From: Odiellus spinosus
Taxonomy: Eukaryota > Arthropoda > Arachnida > Opiliones > Phalangiidae
Length of the DNA: 64,000 nt
Assembly: GCA_963920705.1 (NCBI GenBank)
Contig: OY987227.1
Location: forward strand, 19,555,434-19,619,433
Direction of reading: 5' to 3'
A program made the translations under genes and the position numbers. Numbering within the stretch: position 1 is the stretch's first letter; the number at the start of each line of letters is the position of its first letter. The notes under the pieces were generated by a model. That model made no database searches and was not told the DNA's origin. It saw nothing but the letters and a program-made list of their open reading frames with translations. Shown in pieces: positions 27,007-39,376 of the stretch.

Positions 27007-28180
27007 TTTACAAACGGATAATCATTAAAACGTTAGATCAGACAGGAATTCAAATCTACAGAAAAAAATACACTTGTTCCATCAGAAATAAATAAGGTTA
27101 TGATTTTATGAACCTAAATAATCTAATAACTAACTTAGGCCTTGGACACTCTTAGTAAATATTTCCACTTTATTTCTGTTATCCCAAAAGGTTCATTTAA
27201 TACAATATTACCATTATTATGTTGCTTAACTATTTCCTTAACCCAAAAAACATTAGCTTATTTACCTTGAAAAGAGCCCCAGGGTTAAAGCAGCATTAAT
27301 TATTATTCACACATTGTGCAAATGCGTCAATTCTCGGAGCCTTAAGCGACAACCTCTAAACTGCCGTCTGCTACAGACTACAGTTCCGAGTTTCCGACAC
27401 TGACAGTGGGTAGGTATAGACCGAGTAGAGAATTACCTCATCCATTGACGTCAGGCGCCACTAATAGAGCATTGACAATAAATTGTTTTGTCACCTGTGA
27501 CCTAGCTGCGTCTTCTCAATCAAACGTTAAAGTAGACACCCAACTGCTGACTCTATTCAACCCTCGCCAATTTCATTTTCAGAATGGGTCACTCGAACTC
27601 TTGAAAATTAAATTCGCGTGTTTGGCCCATTTAAAGTCGCCTTCTTTTTAGCTTAGCAGACGACGTTGACCATAACAAACTGTACAGTCAAAGCTAGACT
27701 GTGTGAATAAGGGAAGAGCATTTTAAAGGGGCAAATTGTAGAGCAGATATGACCATAATCCATGGTCAAGTTGTTAAATTTCAAACTTTACTTATTTAAA
27801 AGCCATAAACTAAAAATCGTCATTCTCCCTTTAAAAATGATGTATACACTTGTAAAATATTTTTTTGAAAAACCCTTGCTTATAGTGAAACCTTGGATAA
27901 ATAATAGTATCTATTATTTATCCAAGGTGAAACATCTAACCTCTGATCCCTTCAAGTTCAAAATGTAGCCTACTACAAGTTAAAACTGCACCTTTCATTA
28001 TCCTTTTTCACCCCTGACCCAAAGTATAAAAGCCCACTTTTTTTTATTAGAAAGTCATCATTCACTCATTATCAAGACACAAGTGAACCTTTTAACGCGC
28101 GCTTTGATTAGTCTCGAACATTATGTTCAATATGTTTTAAAAATCAATATAAAAATGGAAATAACAACTTTGTTGAGTTT
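27007..28180. other. Intergenic, repeat-rich, no gene
   Basis: Carries the first copy of a dispersed repeat (about 27630-27760: TAAAGTCGCCTTCTTTTTAGC, then CGTTGACCATAACAAACTGTACAGTCAAAGC) and a single TTAA-element end near 27826. The short ORFs arise from these repeats. Confidence 0.5.
27891..27927. repeat. Perfect 16-bp hairpin, 5-nt loop
   Basis: CCTTGGATAAATAATA, loop GTATC, then TATTATTTATCCAAGG. It is an uninterrupted palindrome and could be the core of a small foldback element. Confidence 0.75.
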
Positions 28181-28183
28181 TAA

Positions 28184-28505
28184 AGGGACTATCTGCGAAT
28201 TTTGAAAGCCCCTTTAAAGTCGCCTTCTTTTCTAGCCTAGCTGGACTGTGTGTATAAGGGAAGAGCATTTTGAAGGGGCTCTTTTATATTATTATAAAAG
28301 AGTATATAATAATAAACTTATGTTTAGACGTTGTGACAGGAATGTCAAGCTAAAGGCCTGCTCCCTTTAAAGAGACTACCTTCGATTTCTAAATCCCCTT
28401 TAAAGTCGCCTTCTTTTCTAGCTTCGCAGAAGACGTTGACCATATCAAATTGTACAGTCAAAGCTTGCACTTTAAAAGGGACAAATTTCCGAGCAGATAG
28501 TCCCT
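28184..28505. mobile_element. TTAA-flanked foldback element, copy 5, with internal second terminus
   Basis: AGGGACTATCTGC on the left matches GCAGATAGTCCCT on the right, with TTAA on both sides (28180-28183 and 28506-28509). Near 28363-28395 the same terminal sequence recurs internally, followed by a second copy of CCCTTTAAAGTCGCCTTC (the first is near 28202). This points to two related elements nested or partially duplicated. Confidence 0.75.
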
Positions 28506-28509
28506 TTAA

Positions 28510-29240
28510 CAGGAGTATACGTTTGATCAGTCAGAGTTGTTTGTACGCTCCAAGCTAAGCTCCATTGCCACTTTTAAGAGATGGTGGAAGATTCGTTTTG
28601 AATAGCTACTGAAATCTCCGACTGGTTATAATCTACAACTACGCACGTAACTCGAGTGCGTAGGTGTTATAGTTACATTGCTCTATTTGACCATTCTTAC
28701 TCGATTAAACTTTAATTATTCGTTTTTAATATAGATTAGAGTGCTTGTACCGTCGCCCTGTAACTATTTTTTCGTTGCGCTTAATTACCTTCGCGTGTTA
28801 GTCGGAAATGGTTTTTCCAAACTTGACCGCTTTCCTCCTTTCCAAATTCACTCGTGAAACACCGACCAAGTTTAAGTAAACTAAACCACTGGTTCAGTGG
28901 TCAGAGGCCAATAGAACAGCGAGACAAAAACACGACGCCTCAGAAGGAAGTAATTCTTAAAAACAAAACTGGCGATATACGCAAATGTAATGTCTTCAAA
29001 CGTGTAAAATTTTTGTATATGTCAGTCAACGGATCGAAGTCGGGGCGGGTACTCGTGAAGAACATAGAAAAGTATTTGAGTTAATTACTAAATCGCGAGA
29101 TTACAATCGTAAAAGAGAACTTAACTTTTGAGTTTCAAGTTCGCTCAGATGAGTTAGGGTTGTTGTTTTAATCATGCTAAGTTTCATTTAAACGGGCAAG
29201 AATCTCGACGGCGAATCTTTAGTGGCTAGCTTCTTGATTT
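28510..29240. other. Upstream region of the channel gene
   Basis: Probable promoter and leader of the gene starting at 29241. No clear TATA box or leader exon could be fixed. A short ORF at 28854-29084 has no recognisable protein content. Confidence 0.35.
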
Positions 29241-32200
29241 ATGTTGAGTAAGAAAATTCCAACCAAGATGTACAGTGGTTTCGCGCCAGTTCGATCCAAG
29301 ACATCCACCCCACTTTCTAAGAGTGAATCGCGAGGTAAAAGGCGAAAGAAACTCAATTACTACACCAAGAAAAGACTTCGGGAAAAAGGAATGGTGGATT
29401 GGTATCGGATCTCATACTGGGACAGCAAGGTTTTTTGTCTCAAATGTTATACAGCTTCCGAAAATTGCGATGGTCGACTTCCCAGGAGATTTGCTAAAAT
29501 GGCCATCATTCTGGTCTGTATGGGGGTGTGCGCCTATCAAGTCTTCCAGTTTATACAACTATATCTTCAGTACCCAACTACGGTTAACGTCGAAATAGAA
29601 TTACTGGAGTTTTCGGGTTTACCGGGAATTACCGTTTGCAATCGAAATATGTAAGTCTTAATATAATAAGATACCAAAAGGGTTCGAATGGTGGGACACC
29701 CTCGGTCGTCGGACCTGGGGTAGCATACTCCCATATAATGTGGCCTTAGCCAACTTGTTCAGCCCACCCACTTAAAAATAACTTCCGACGCCCCTGTAGA
29801 CTAAATCTGGAAATATACAAAAGTTGAGTGTCTAACCACTCGACCACCAAAATCGTTAATACGGCTAAACAAATTAATAAAAACAATAAAATGCGTTTAA
29901 TTTCAACTATATCTTCATCATGGTAAATAACAAGTTTAATATATATTTAAAAAAACAATCATAGATTAAGAAAAAGTGAAGCCTGTAGTCGTGACGAAAC
30001 CAAACACTTGTGCAAAACTTTTACAAGTTTGGTAGGTCTTTCGTTAGTTGTACTCCTTATAGTATTAATCTTTGGTACCACTCACTTAGAACGATTATAA
30101 CCGGCATTTATTTGACACCGTCGAAAACATGACAACGATTCAATTACAAACGTTCGGACACCAGCTTGGCAAAATGATTCATAGTTGTAAGGCGATTAGG
30201 GAAGGGGAAGAAGATGAAACCGACATGACTAGTCTTTGCAAGTATGGCACCCTCGCGTATTTAGTTAAATTTTTCAAAACCACTGTTACTTGAGAATTAA
30301 GAATGTCGATTCTCGCATACTTATGACAGTAGGGTAACAGTGATTTCGAATAAGATATAAGAACTGTGCGGCGCGTATAATTGTACCATCTAAAGGGAGG
30401 CTACTTGGGTATTCAATGGTCGCTTGGGTTGTTTCGTCATCAACGATCAATGGAGCAGTGCCGAACACTCGACTTTTTCTAATCTCATAAGTACGAGAAA
30501 ACATCGTCAAAATATAATTACCAATCGAGCGAACCCTGATTGTTTTTTTTTATTATTAACCACTAGGCTTCGCGATACTACTGGATTTGGAAGAGGGCGA
30601 GTACTTGTCTAAAATGGAAGCAGTGGCGGCCGACATTTATATTCACAGTTCATACGTCATTCCCACACCTCGAATTTCTGGATATCGAGCCGAAGTTGAT
30701 AAAAGATATTCATTGGGTTTCAGCAAAGTGCGTATTATCTAGAGGCTATAGTTTAAAAAGAATATTCGTCGAGTTTCTACCATAGATAGAAAGGTCTTTC
30801 TACCATAGGTAGAAAGGTCAGCGCTCGCTGAGACTGGCTAGCCAATCATGTTAGAGGAACACGCTTAACTTACTTATATATATATAAACGTCATCTATTT
30901 AGAAAATATTCGTCTCACCAAAGCGATATCGACCTAATAATAGAGTAGGTTATTAAGACTAGTGCTACGATAAAGTAACAACTTTGGTAATGATAGTGAG
31001 AGAGTGGAACTTTTCATGGCTGTTTCGAGGAATACTCTTTTAAATCTATAGACTCTTGGTATTATATCTTGTTCTTCGGATGCAATAGCTGATTAAAACT
31101 GGAACCAAAAATTAATTTAAAACTTTAATCCTCAATTAAAGACAACCTTGAAACTCTTGGAACCACCATACTCGACGATGTGTCGTGATTATAGATTATT
31201 AAGGAAAACCAATTCTCTAGCGGCGTCTTGTCAAACGGTCAGTATCCTAGCTAATATTGTTTTACGCAAGCTTTCATTCCTCGATGAAATATGCGAAATT
31301 ACCATTTCATTCGTATGCACCGGCGAGACCTTTCTTTTATATCGTTAAACGCATTCAAGGTCAAATTATAAGGCGTATAACTATTCTCAAGGCTCCGCCC
31401 TTGCATAGCTACATTACAATACCCTTTAAAAGTGGCCTAAAGTGATTATGCCACGAGCATTTTGCTCGCTGGAAGGTAGAACGTTACACTATTGGTTGGA
31501 GGGGGGAGAACAGTGAAATCTGGTTCTATTTTGATTTATAAAATCATTTGGATACATTTCTCAATGATTAACTACGCGGATAGGCCTAATAATTAGTAGA
31601 AGAATCTATAAAAATGATTTGATTTTTCCTCTTCACCTTTCCTTTAAACGGGTTCATGTAGTCCTAACTATTTAAAAGTAGTCCAACATCAATGGATAAA
31701 ATCCTAACATTAATTGAAATCCCACTTATGTCGACCATTGAGCTAATGAAAGAAACAAAAGCAACAAGCCTAAACATAATTAGAATGATTGATCATAAAA
31801 AAAGTGGGGACACCTAAATTGGAACATTCCGTGACAACCAGCAAGGGTTCGTGTTTAAGATATAAGAATAACATTTTTAATTAATCAGAACTGCTTTTTA
31901 AAATGCGAATGGGATTTGCATATGGATCACTGCAAGTGTATACCAGCAGAAGTACCTTTGGTCGAAAAATCAATTAAATGTTCCGCAGTCAATCAAAGTA
32001 AGTTCAAATTAAAAAAGAGAAAGGCGCATTAAAAACGAAAAAAGGCCAATCCCAACTGAGAATTACGACGATATTTTGCAAAAATATCTAATTTGTCAAA
32101 GCATAAGTTTTAGAAAATTAGGAATTGTTGTCTGGAAGATGAAATTACAATATACAGACAGTATACACAGGATAGCAACTTTCACCTTCGTCCATTTGTT

Positions 32201-33913
32201 TGTTCTTAATTGTAACTTAAGTCGTTAAAAGGTGACTTTAAAACTTAATTTTGGCGTTCGATTTTGATTTTTCCTTCAGGCTCCATTTAATCCGCCTATC
32301 CTTATCGTTGTCTCATTAACATAATTAAATATATTAATGTTTTAATTCTATAGAGGACTGTCCAGCATCCCTAACGAAGCAGGTAAGTATTCAGAACCTA
32401 TTTTCCAATTAAGTTAATAATATTTAACTAGAACGACTTACTTTCACAGCATCGAGTGAAGTGTGACGAAAACTGCCCTCCAGACTGCGAGTAAAAAAAT
32501 AAAAAATATTTAGACAAAAACTAACTAAAACTTGTCTAAAACTTAAAATTATCTTATTTCAGGGTTCATTTATTCGATGTTTTAAAAGTAAATGACAAAA
32601 TATCAGAATTAACGGTAAACAAATTTACTAGGCATTATCTAGACTGAAATTGAACTATTAACAAGTTTAATATTTTGTCGAAATCTAGGTAACATTAAAC
32701 GAAAGCAGGTGAGATTTTAGGTCTGATTTTGTTTCTATCACAACCTTGTTTCTTCGCAACTTTACTAATTAAAAAAAAAAAGTTCTTTAGTTATATACTG
32801 CTATAACATTTTGTAACTTAAGCCGCGTTCACACTACACTTTAAAACAATTTTTATCCGTATTGGAAGGGGTCAAACAATATTTTTCCGAAAACTCGAGG
32901 CAATTATTAAGCCACGTGCACATTTCAGACTTTGAAATAGTTTTGGAATGGTCAACTTTTCAAGCTTATATTTTCTTTCTAGTTTCGCAAAACTACTTTT
33001 TCTTAACTATTGCAATCAGAACAATCCCCAATCCGTCAACCCCGACAATGCCTATTCCAAAAAGTCGTCGCGTTCGCGTAACTATCGTGGTCCACGGACC
33101 GTCTTGTTTTGACAAATAATTTCTACAGTTGACTCAAAACTTTTTAAGACGGTTAATGTAATGGTGAAAGGTTTGGTTTCAATGGTAAAGATACCTTAAT
33201 GGATTCAAAACTATTTCAAGCTGTCTAGTGTGAATGTAATATTAGGGTTTTCCTCTTTGTTTTAATGAATGGTTTATTTCAACCAATCAGTTTAAGTATG
33301 AACACCTGATTTAAGTGTGATTATAATTTAGTTTCTAGCTATGGTCGTAAAAACAAATTGCAACTCAAAGTTTTCGTTTTCTTCTTCTAGAAAAGTGTTC
33401 TTCATTAATTATTTCTAGAGCTATATTATTAACTCGTATTTTTGTTTCAGCAAATCTTTTACATACATCAGTATCGATTTAAAAAGTCAGAGGCAGATTT
33501 TGTATAGTCACAAGCCACGGTTTACGGTAAAATTTGTTTAAATACATATTATAATTTTCGAATATTAAATAGAAATTTATATTTTCCGCGTAAAATTTCA
33601 ATTTTGCAGTCTATAGAGTTATTCAGTTATGTCGGAGGTAAAATGTATTAAATCAAGAGTAATATTTTTATAATTCTCTAAAATATAATTTTATATTGTA
33701 GGTTACCTAAGCATATGGTTAGGACTATCTTTTCCATTGGTATATGGATATTTTGAGACGTTGTGCCTATTTTGTTGCGATATGTCTCGCAAAACAAAGG
33801 ACAATTCGAAAAAGACTAAGACTCCCATCAAAAATCCAAATGTGAGAAAGGTTTTTAAACCCCATTATCCCGACTACGGCACTAGTTCAACTTGTAACAT
33901 AAATATTCATTAA
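29241..33913 (+). CDS. ppk: Pickpocket-like DEG/ENaC sodium channel subunit
   Basis: An amiloride-sensitive-type cation channel of the plasma membrane. Exons: 29241-29650, 29965-30031, 30090-30241, 30396-30490, 30567-30727, 31142-31237, 31889-31997, 32354-32382, 32450-32490, 32563-32614, 32689-32708, 33451-33526, 33610-33637, 33702-33913 (about 515 aa, phases consistent). TM1 is at about 85-107, then the family LPGITVCNRN. The thumb/palm Cys region includes PPYSTMCRDY, NCFLKCEW, CKC and CPPDC. TM2 (about 445-470) has the selectivity-filter GLS (453-455). Oddities: the His-Gly gating motif before TM1 reads Asp-Gly (77-78), and one exon is only 20 nt. The exon 3-4 region is uncertain. A microexon at 30295-30328 joined to an acceptor before 30402 would restore a segment the simple model lacks. 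Exon 6 uses an unusual GTCAGT donor. Confidence 0.87.
32820..33245. mobile_element. MITE with GCCGCGTTCACAC ends (inside a channel intron)
   Basis: The left end GCCGCGTTCACACTACACTTTAAAA and the right end AAACTATTTCAAGCTGTCTAGTGTGAAT are inverted. A second copy of the family lies at 54224-54373. It has no transposase. It lies wholly in the intron 32709-33450. Confidence 0.65.
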
Positions 33914-33919
33914 CATAAA

Positions 33920-33925
33920 AATAAA
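33920..33925 (+). terminator. Polyadenylation signal of the channel gene
   Basis: AATAAA begins 7 bp after the stop codon. It is very close, but the next gene starts only 250 bp downstream. Confidence 0.5.
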
Positions 33926-34162
33926 ACTTTATAAGAATGAAAGTGTAAAATTAAATAATTAAAAGATATATTTGAAACCCATGATTAAAAAAACTCATAG
34001 TTGAAAACTGTAAATAAGAGTGAAAAATAATAAACTATATTTACAAGATGTGTCATCGGTTTTTTGACAGTTAAAATTCCCTCCATTATTTTGGCGGGAA
34101 ACTAGTTCTAGTGTACTGCTACCCTCTAGCGACCAATTATATAATTCAGAAATCCATTAAAA

Positions 34163-35061
34163 ATGGCGCGCTACATAATGCGAAATGTTCGTCAGTTTTC
34201 TGCTCTAACTTCACAAAAACGTAAGTTAAATATTTTGGTTTGATTAGCAAATTGTTTGACATCTAACATAATCGTATTATTTTAATTATTTTTGTAGTAA
34301 CCGAAACTAATAAGGTCGTAACTACGACTGTAAAATTGGATCCATTGAAACACCCTGATTATTTTGGGGTCCACAAATTATTCACGGTTAAAGATTTATT
34401 CGATAATCGGGTTCATTTGGGGCACAAGGAAGGCACGCTAGATGACCGTATGAGACCTTTCATATTTGGCAGTCGATTGGGTAACCTTATCTTTGATTTA
34501 GACATAACCGCTTATCATCTAAGGGAAGCCCTAAATTTCACGGCCCATATCGCTTATAGAGATGGGATCGTACTCTTTATTAATAGAAATAAACTCGTAA
34601 GTAGACCAATAGTTGTCTCTCAATAAAAATTACCTTACTCGTAACTTTGCTTTTGACAGAATTCTTACTTGGTTGAAAAAACTGCCATAGAATGTGGAGA
34701 ATTTTCTAATTGCCGATATTGGCAAGGAGGGTTATTCACAAACTCAACTGTAGAATTTGGAACCGTTACGCGATTGCCTGACCTAATTATTTTTATCAAC
34801 ACCTTAAACACGGTTTTTACGGAACATAGAGCCGTTAGTAACGCGGCTAAAATGTTAATACCCAGCGTTGGAATTGTTGATACTAATTGCAACCCTAATT
34901 TAATAACTTACCCGGTACCAGGGAATGACGATACACCCTGCGCTATTGAACTATATTGCAATTTATTTAAAAAAGCCATAATGTTAGGCAAAGCTAAACG
35001 AAAAGAAGACTTAGCTTCCAAGGAATTGGCAAGTTTAGAAAATTACTCTAAAGAAAATTAA
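34163..35061 (+). CDS. MRPS2: Mitochondrial ribosomal protein uS2m (MRPS2)
   Basis: A small-subunit protein of the mitochondrial ribosome. Exons 34163-34220, 34298-34596 and 34660-35061 join in frame (759 nt, 252 aa). The first exon encodes a short basic, mitochondrial-targeting-like leader ([15 protein letters not shown]). The uS2 domain begins with the hallmark [19 protein letters not shown], continues [32 protein letters not shown] and [21 protein letters not shown], and ends in [15 protein letters not shown]. Length is slightly below the human protein (296). It starts 249 bp after the channel gene's stop. AATAAA lies at 35109-35114. Confidence 0.94.
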
Positions 35062-35108
35062 ATTTTTTTTAAAAAATGATTGGAATGTGTAGAAAGATTT
35101 GTAAGTTT

Positions 35109-35114
35109 AATAAA
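35109..35114 (+). terminator. Polyadenylation signal of MRPS2
   Basis: AATAAA 48 bp past the stop codon. Confidence 0.65.
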
Positions 35115-36145
35115 AAAATTGTGTTTTCAGTACCGATGGCAAAATTGTTTTTAAATGTTTTGTGTTGGGTATAAACCAAGTTTATTGGCTCAAATTTTAA
35201 CTTTTTTTTTTTTTTTTCAAGTACAGAGCTAGCATGATTAATAAAATAATAAAAGATTTTAAAACGAGGACTAGTATTTAAAATAGTTATTGCACCTTCA
35301 ACACTTAGGTTTTTGCAAAAAGGGACTAAAATTCTTTGCAAAAAAAACCAAAAATGGCACTTTAAATTAATTACAGCAATTATACATCTCCACCAAAGTA
35401 ATGGCAAAGGATTATGTGTTAAAAGTACCTAAGATATTAGATTTTACAGTATAGCATTTTACACCCTGGGTTTAGAACTAAATGCGACCATTTCTTGGGT
35501 CAGAATAAAAAAAAAGGGGGTTACAGACAGATTTTGAGACTGATCAAAAAGGTGACCGTGACATTTAAAGAACAATAGATAAGGAGACGACCAATGTTTT
35601 CCATTTAACTGATCTCGGACAACTCAATATTTGTCATAATATCTAGGGGTGGGTGGAGGTAGAACAGAATCAAATAAAACATGTGTTATTTCCAAAGTTA
35701 CTTTATTCTTTAGTAACTACTTTGAGCTGGGGCTAGCCAGGTAAGAAAGTGGCGGTAGAAGTAATTTTCCAAGTTCTCAATATATTTCAATTTTTTGGGA
35801 GGAGAATTATTATAATCATAGATAATCTCCAAAAAATAGTTAAAACTGAACTATAGGAGGAAGACTTAGAGTAAAGATAAGCAATTTTTCCCTCATCATA
35901 AAGTTAGCAGCCTTCTCAAAATTTAGAAAATATGTAATGGAACCCACAAATCCATACTTGTGGATCTTGCACAAGTTGCATAATTACTCTCAGAGCAGGA
36001 AGTGGAAAACACTACATTAGGGTTCAGTGAGAAGTTGAAAAAGGATCGTTATTTGGCGTCATATAAACCTATAACTTCAATCAGATCATGACATAATTAA
36101 GAGAAATTTAAAACATTGACACCTTTTCTTGTGTTCCTTAATTAA

Positions 36146-36617
36146 AGGGATAATGAAGCCAACATAAGTTTTTTTATTGATAAGGTTTATAGTATTCATT
36201 GTGATATTAAAACTCAATAAAGGTTTCTCGTTAATTTGTAAATAATTAACAAAGTTGTGATTTGAGCCTGCTAAGCCTAATTCCACTTTCATAAAATTCA
36301 TATTGATTTAAACATGGACATAAATGTCAGAAAAATTACAGCCAATTAGGTTTGAGGTTTGATTGAAGCGTCAAATGTTTTAAAACACTCCTTGATTAGC
36401 TTTATTTTCCCAGACATTTTTGTGTTTTTATCAGTATATAAACTTATTTATTTATTTATTTATTAATAGGGAACATCGTACAAGAAGCCTTGAAGGCCCT
36501 TAGTGCATGGGGAGCAAATTGAAGAGATAGGCTTAGAGGGCAACTTTGATGAGTTTTAATACCATTTTAACTTTTCGAATTAGTAAAAATAAGAGATTAT
36601 TCGTCTTCATTATCCCT
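36146..36617. mobile_element. TTAA-type foldback element, copy 6
   Basis: The left end TTAA|AGGGATAATGAAG is matched by the right end CTTCATTATCCCT followed by ATAA, a one-base change from TTAA. The arms share TATTAAAACTCA about 65 bp in from each end. There is no ORF. Confidence 0.7.
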
Positions 36618-37509
36618 ATAAGTATTTAGTCACTATTATTCTGTTCAAAATGGGGAAAAGGTTAGGGGCGAATTGATACACAATGTTAAACTTCATAGTG
36701 AACAAAAAGTAGTTCTTGCCAACTTATCTTGAACTGGAATATATAACCCTCAAATTTTTAAAAGACCTTTAGCGTGATTAATGCCAAAATATATTAAAGG
36801 ATAAAATGAACTGATGAATCCCTTGATTTTACGTTATTCTGAAGCTACATTATTGAAAACCTAATAAAAATAACTCTTATTTCTAAGCCTTATCTAAATG
36901 TGGGATTTTTCTGAATTCAAACAGAGCTTTAACATTATCATATTTTGGGAATGCTTAAAAGTTTTCTTTAGTTTTTGATAACTTGGATTCAGAAAAAAAG
37001 CAAAATCAAGGCCTTTTTTTTTTCAGTTTTCATTTATCCTTTAAGAAATATTTTTTTTAAAGGGGTGTTGACTCAATTTTTGAAAAGAATCATTAACAAA
37101 AAAGCCTCCCTTTATTCTAGCTGCACAATTAGAGTTTAACATGATTTTTATATATTACTTTTAAGTTGTATGAAAGCCAAATACACCTAACGTTACCTAT
37201 GATATTTAGAGAAATAGTTGTCTTTTCTAAAAAGGTTCAAACTATTTTCTTTTAAAAAATTCTTCACTTAATTATTCGTGATTAAAAACAAAGTAACCAT
37301 TAAGTTTGAGAAAAAGCACGGGTTGAAGTAAAAACAAAATAAAAAAATCAGATCTAAAATTGAGACTACATGAATTTATGCTAACATGAATATGTAACTT
37401 GATTCATTATCCTTTCTATCATGTTGGTTAGAAATGAAAGGTACCTTCAAAGCCAAATCAGACTATAAGAAGAGCGGATGCCAAGCGTTGCGAATTTATG
37501 AGACAGAGA

Positions 37510-37850
37510 ACTACATTACTGGCAGGAGTGGATAACTGGGAGTTTTCACCCAATGCCGCATTAAATGGAGCTCCATCTTGGCTATGGCAAAACACTCCTG
37601 CCAGGGCTCCTGCTTCCATACCTTCCCGAAAATTTACCTCCTCTGTAACAGTGCCTAGACCCAGAAATATTTTACCCTCTGTCAGTCGGGCCAGGAGCGA
37701 ATCACCCTTTCCTCTCTCACCCAGAAAAAAAAAACTGGTTCAGCTTTGTGGAGGAGGAAATTTATGTATTTTGTGGCAGGTCTGGAGTTCGGAAAGTCGC
37801 CTGGGGTGGAAACTCCTAGTGATCCGCTCCTGTTTTTGGTTAATACTAAC
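37510..37850. repeat. Imperfect foldback
   Basis: TGGCAGGAGTG (near 37520) is inverted at 37593-37605 (CACTCCTGCCA). CAGGAGCGAATCAC (near 37691) is inverted, with one mismatch, at about 37820-37833. The 122-codon ORF across it is therefore not trusted. Confidence 0.5.
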
Positions 37851-38817
37851 ATTTCTATTTGAATAATAAAAAATGTTCCCAATTATATGGATTATCTTTT
37901 CTTAAAAGGAATTCTTGCTAGCAAGTAAACATTAAACTTTTTCTCTAATTTAAACATTAAAAAAGAGTCGACGAAATATTAAACCTTGGCTAAGGGTAGA
38001 AAGAGAATAAAACTTCTTGCCAAGTACGAAGTTCCACCCATTTCTGAATAGAATTACATATTCATATTAGCATAAATTAATTCATGGTATAAGCGTCAAC
38101 CAGTTCTTTCAACATTAAAAAAATCAAAGAGAATTAAAGGAACTTTAGCTAAGGTGGTGAACTCAGTTTGAAAAACGTCACTATGAAATCACTCAATGAA
38201 ACGAAATAACTTGAATGAGTTTTATGACATCAGTGACGTTTCTCCAAAAAAAATTGCCACATTAATTTGAGTCCCTTTATCTAAAAAATATCCACAAACA
38301 TGTGTTTGACATACGAATAATTGGATATGTTTCTATTATTGGAAAGACCTATTAAGTATTGGATTTGAATTGATAAAAACTTATTTCAGTAAGATTTTAC
38401 TTTTTTCACGCCGTTAATTGTAAACGGCAGAGTTTTAAGTTATTAAACTGATATGCAAAGACAATTATTCTTGGAACGTATTCAACGTAGCTCCTAGTTT
38501 TCAATAATTTGTTTATAAAGATAAATATAAAACCCTTTTTTAGGTACAAAAAACTACATTTAAGGACTACGAAGTTTTTTGTTTTTTTCTTGTTGGGCAG
38601 TTAAAAAGAATTTTAAAAACCATGAAAAGCAGAGTTTGCGTATGCTAAATAATATAAGTTGGCTTCATTACTTCAGTACTTTTTTTTTTGTTTTCCATCG
38701 CCAACTTATCTTCCTTACATTTTTTATACAAGTATAATTACACTCGCTCAGATTCTTAGACGGGGCCAAAAACATCTTTGGTTTTGGACTTTGGTGTTTA
38801 AAGAAAGGTTTTTTATA

Positions 38818-39376
38818 GGGGTGTGCGAGTACTCGGTCGCGAGTCCGAGTCCGAGTACTCGGACTCGGACTCGCAACACGTTTTTCCAGGACTCGCGCGA
38901 GTACCCGAGTCCTCCACCAAGGCTAAAAATTACTCGCATAGGACTCGCAATAGGTATAAAAATCGGACGAGTCCTAATTTTTGGGGGGAGTTTATATTTT
39001 TACAGCAGTTTCTATACATTTAGTTAATTTACTTTACCTTTTAGCACTTTTACTACTTAAAAAATCCTTTATCACCGAAAATTACAATGTGATTAAAGTT
39101 ACTAAACGTTTGTCTTTTTGAATAAATATGGTGTTTTTAATATAAATAAGCGAGGTTAAGTAATAATAAATTATACATTAACTAAAAAATTTAAAAATTT
39201 GGGACTCGTCTTGGACTCGGCTAGAAATTTTGGACTCGTATTGGACTCGAAACCATTTCTTAAGGACTCGAAGACTCGTCGAGTCCAGTTTTTCAGGACT
39301 CGGACTCGGACGAGTCCAGTTTTCCAGGACTCGGGACTCGACTCGAAACCAAAAAAACAGGACTCGCACACCACTA
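38818..39376. mobile_element. MITE with GGTGTGCGAGT ends and ACTCGG-rich arms
   Basis: The outer ends GGGTGTGCGAGT and ACTCGCACACC are inverted. Both subterminal regions (38823-38975 and 39200-39370) are built from many short GACTCG/CGAGTC words in opposite orientation, around an AT-rich core. Subterminal arrays of short motifs are typical transposase-binding sites in hAT-like elements. The superfamily is inferred. Confidence 0.65.

Noticed and set aside
29665..29852. tRNA-like SINE (GGTTCGAAT and GGTCGAGTGGTTAG words)
   Set aside because: The A-box-like and B-box-like words are on opposite strands, so no tRNA promoter order exists.
37498..37866. 122-codon ORF
   Set aside because: It crosses an imperfect foldback and has no recognisable protein content.
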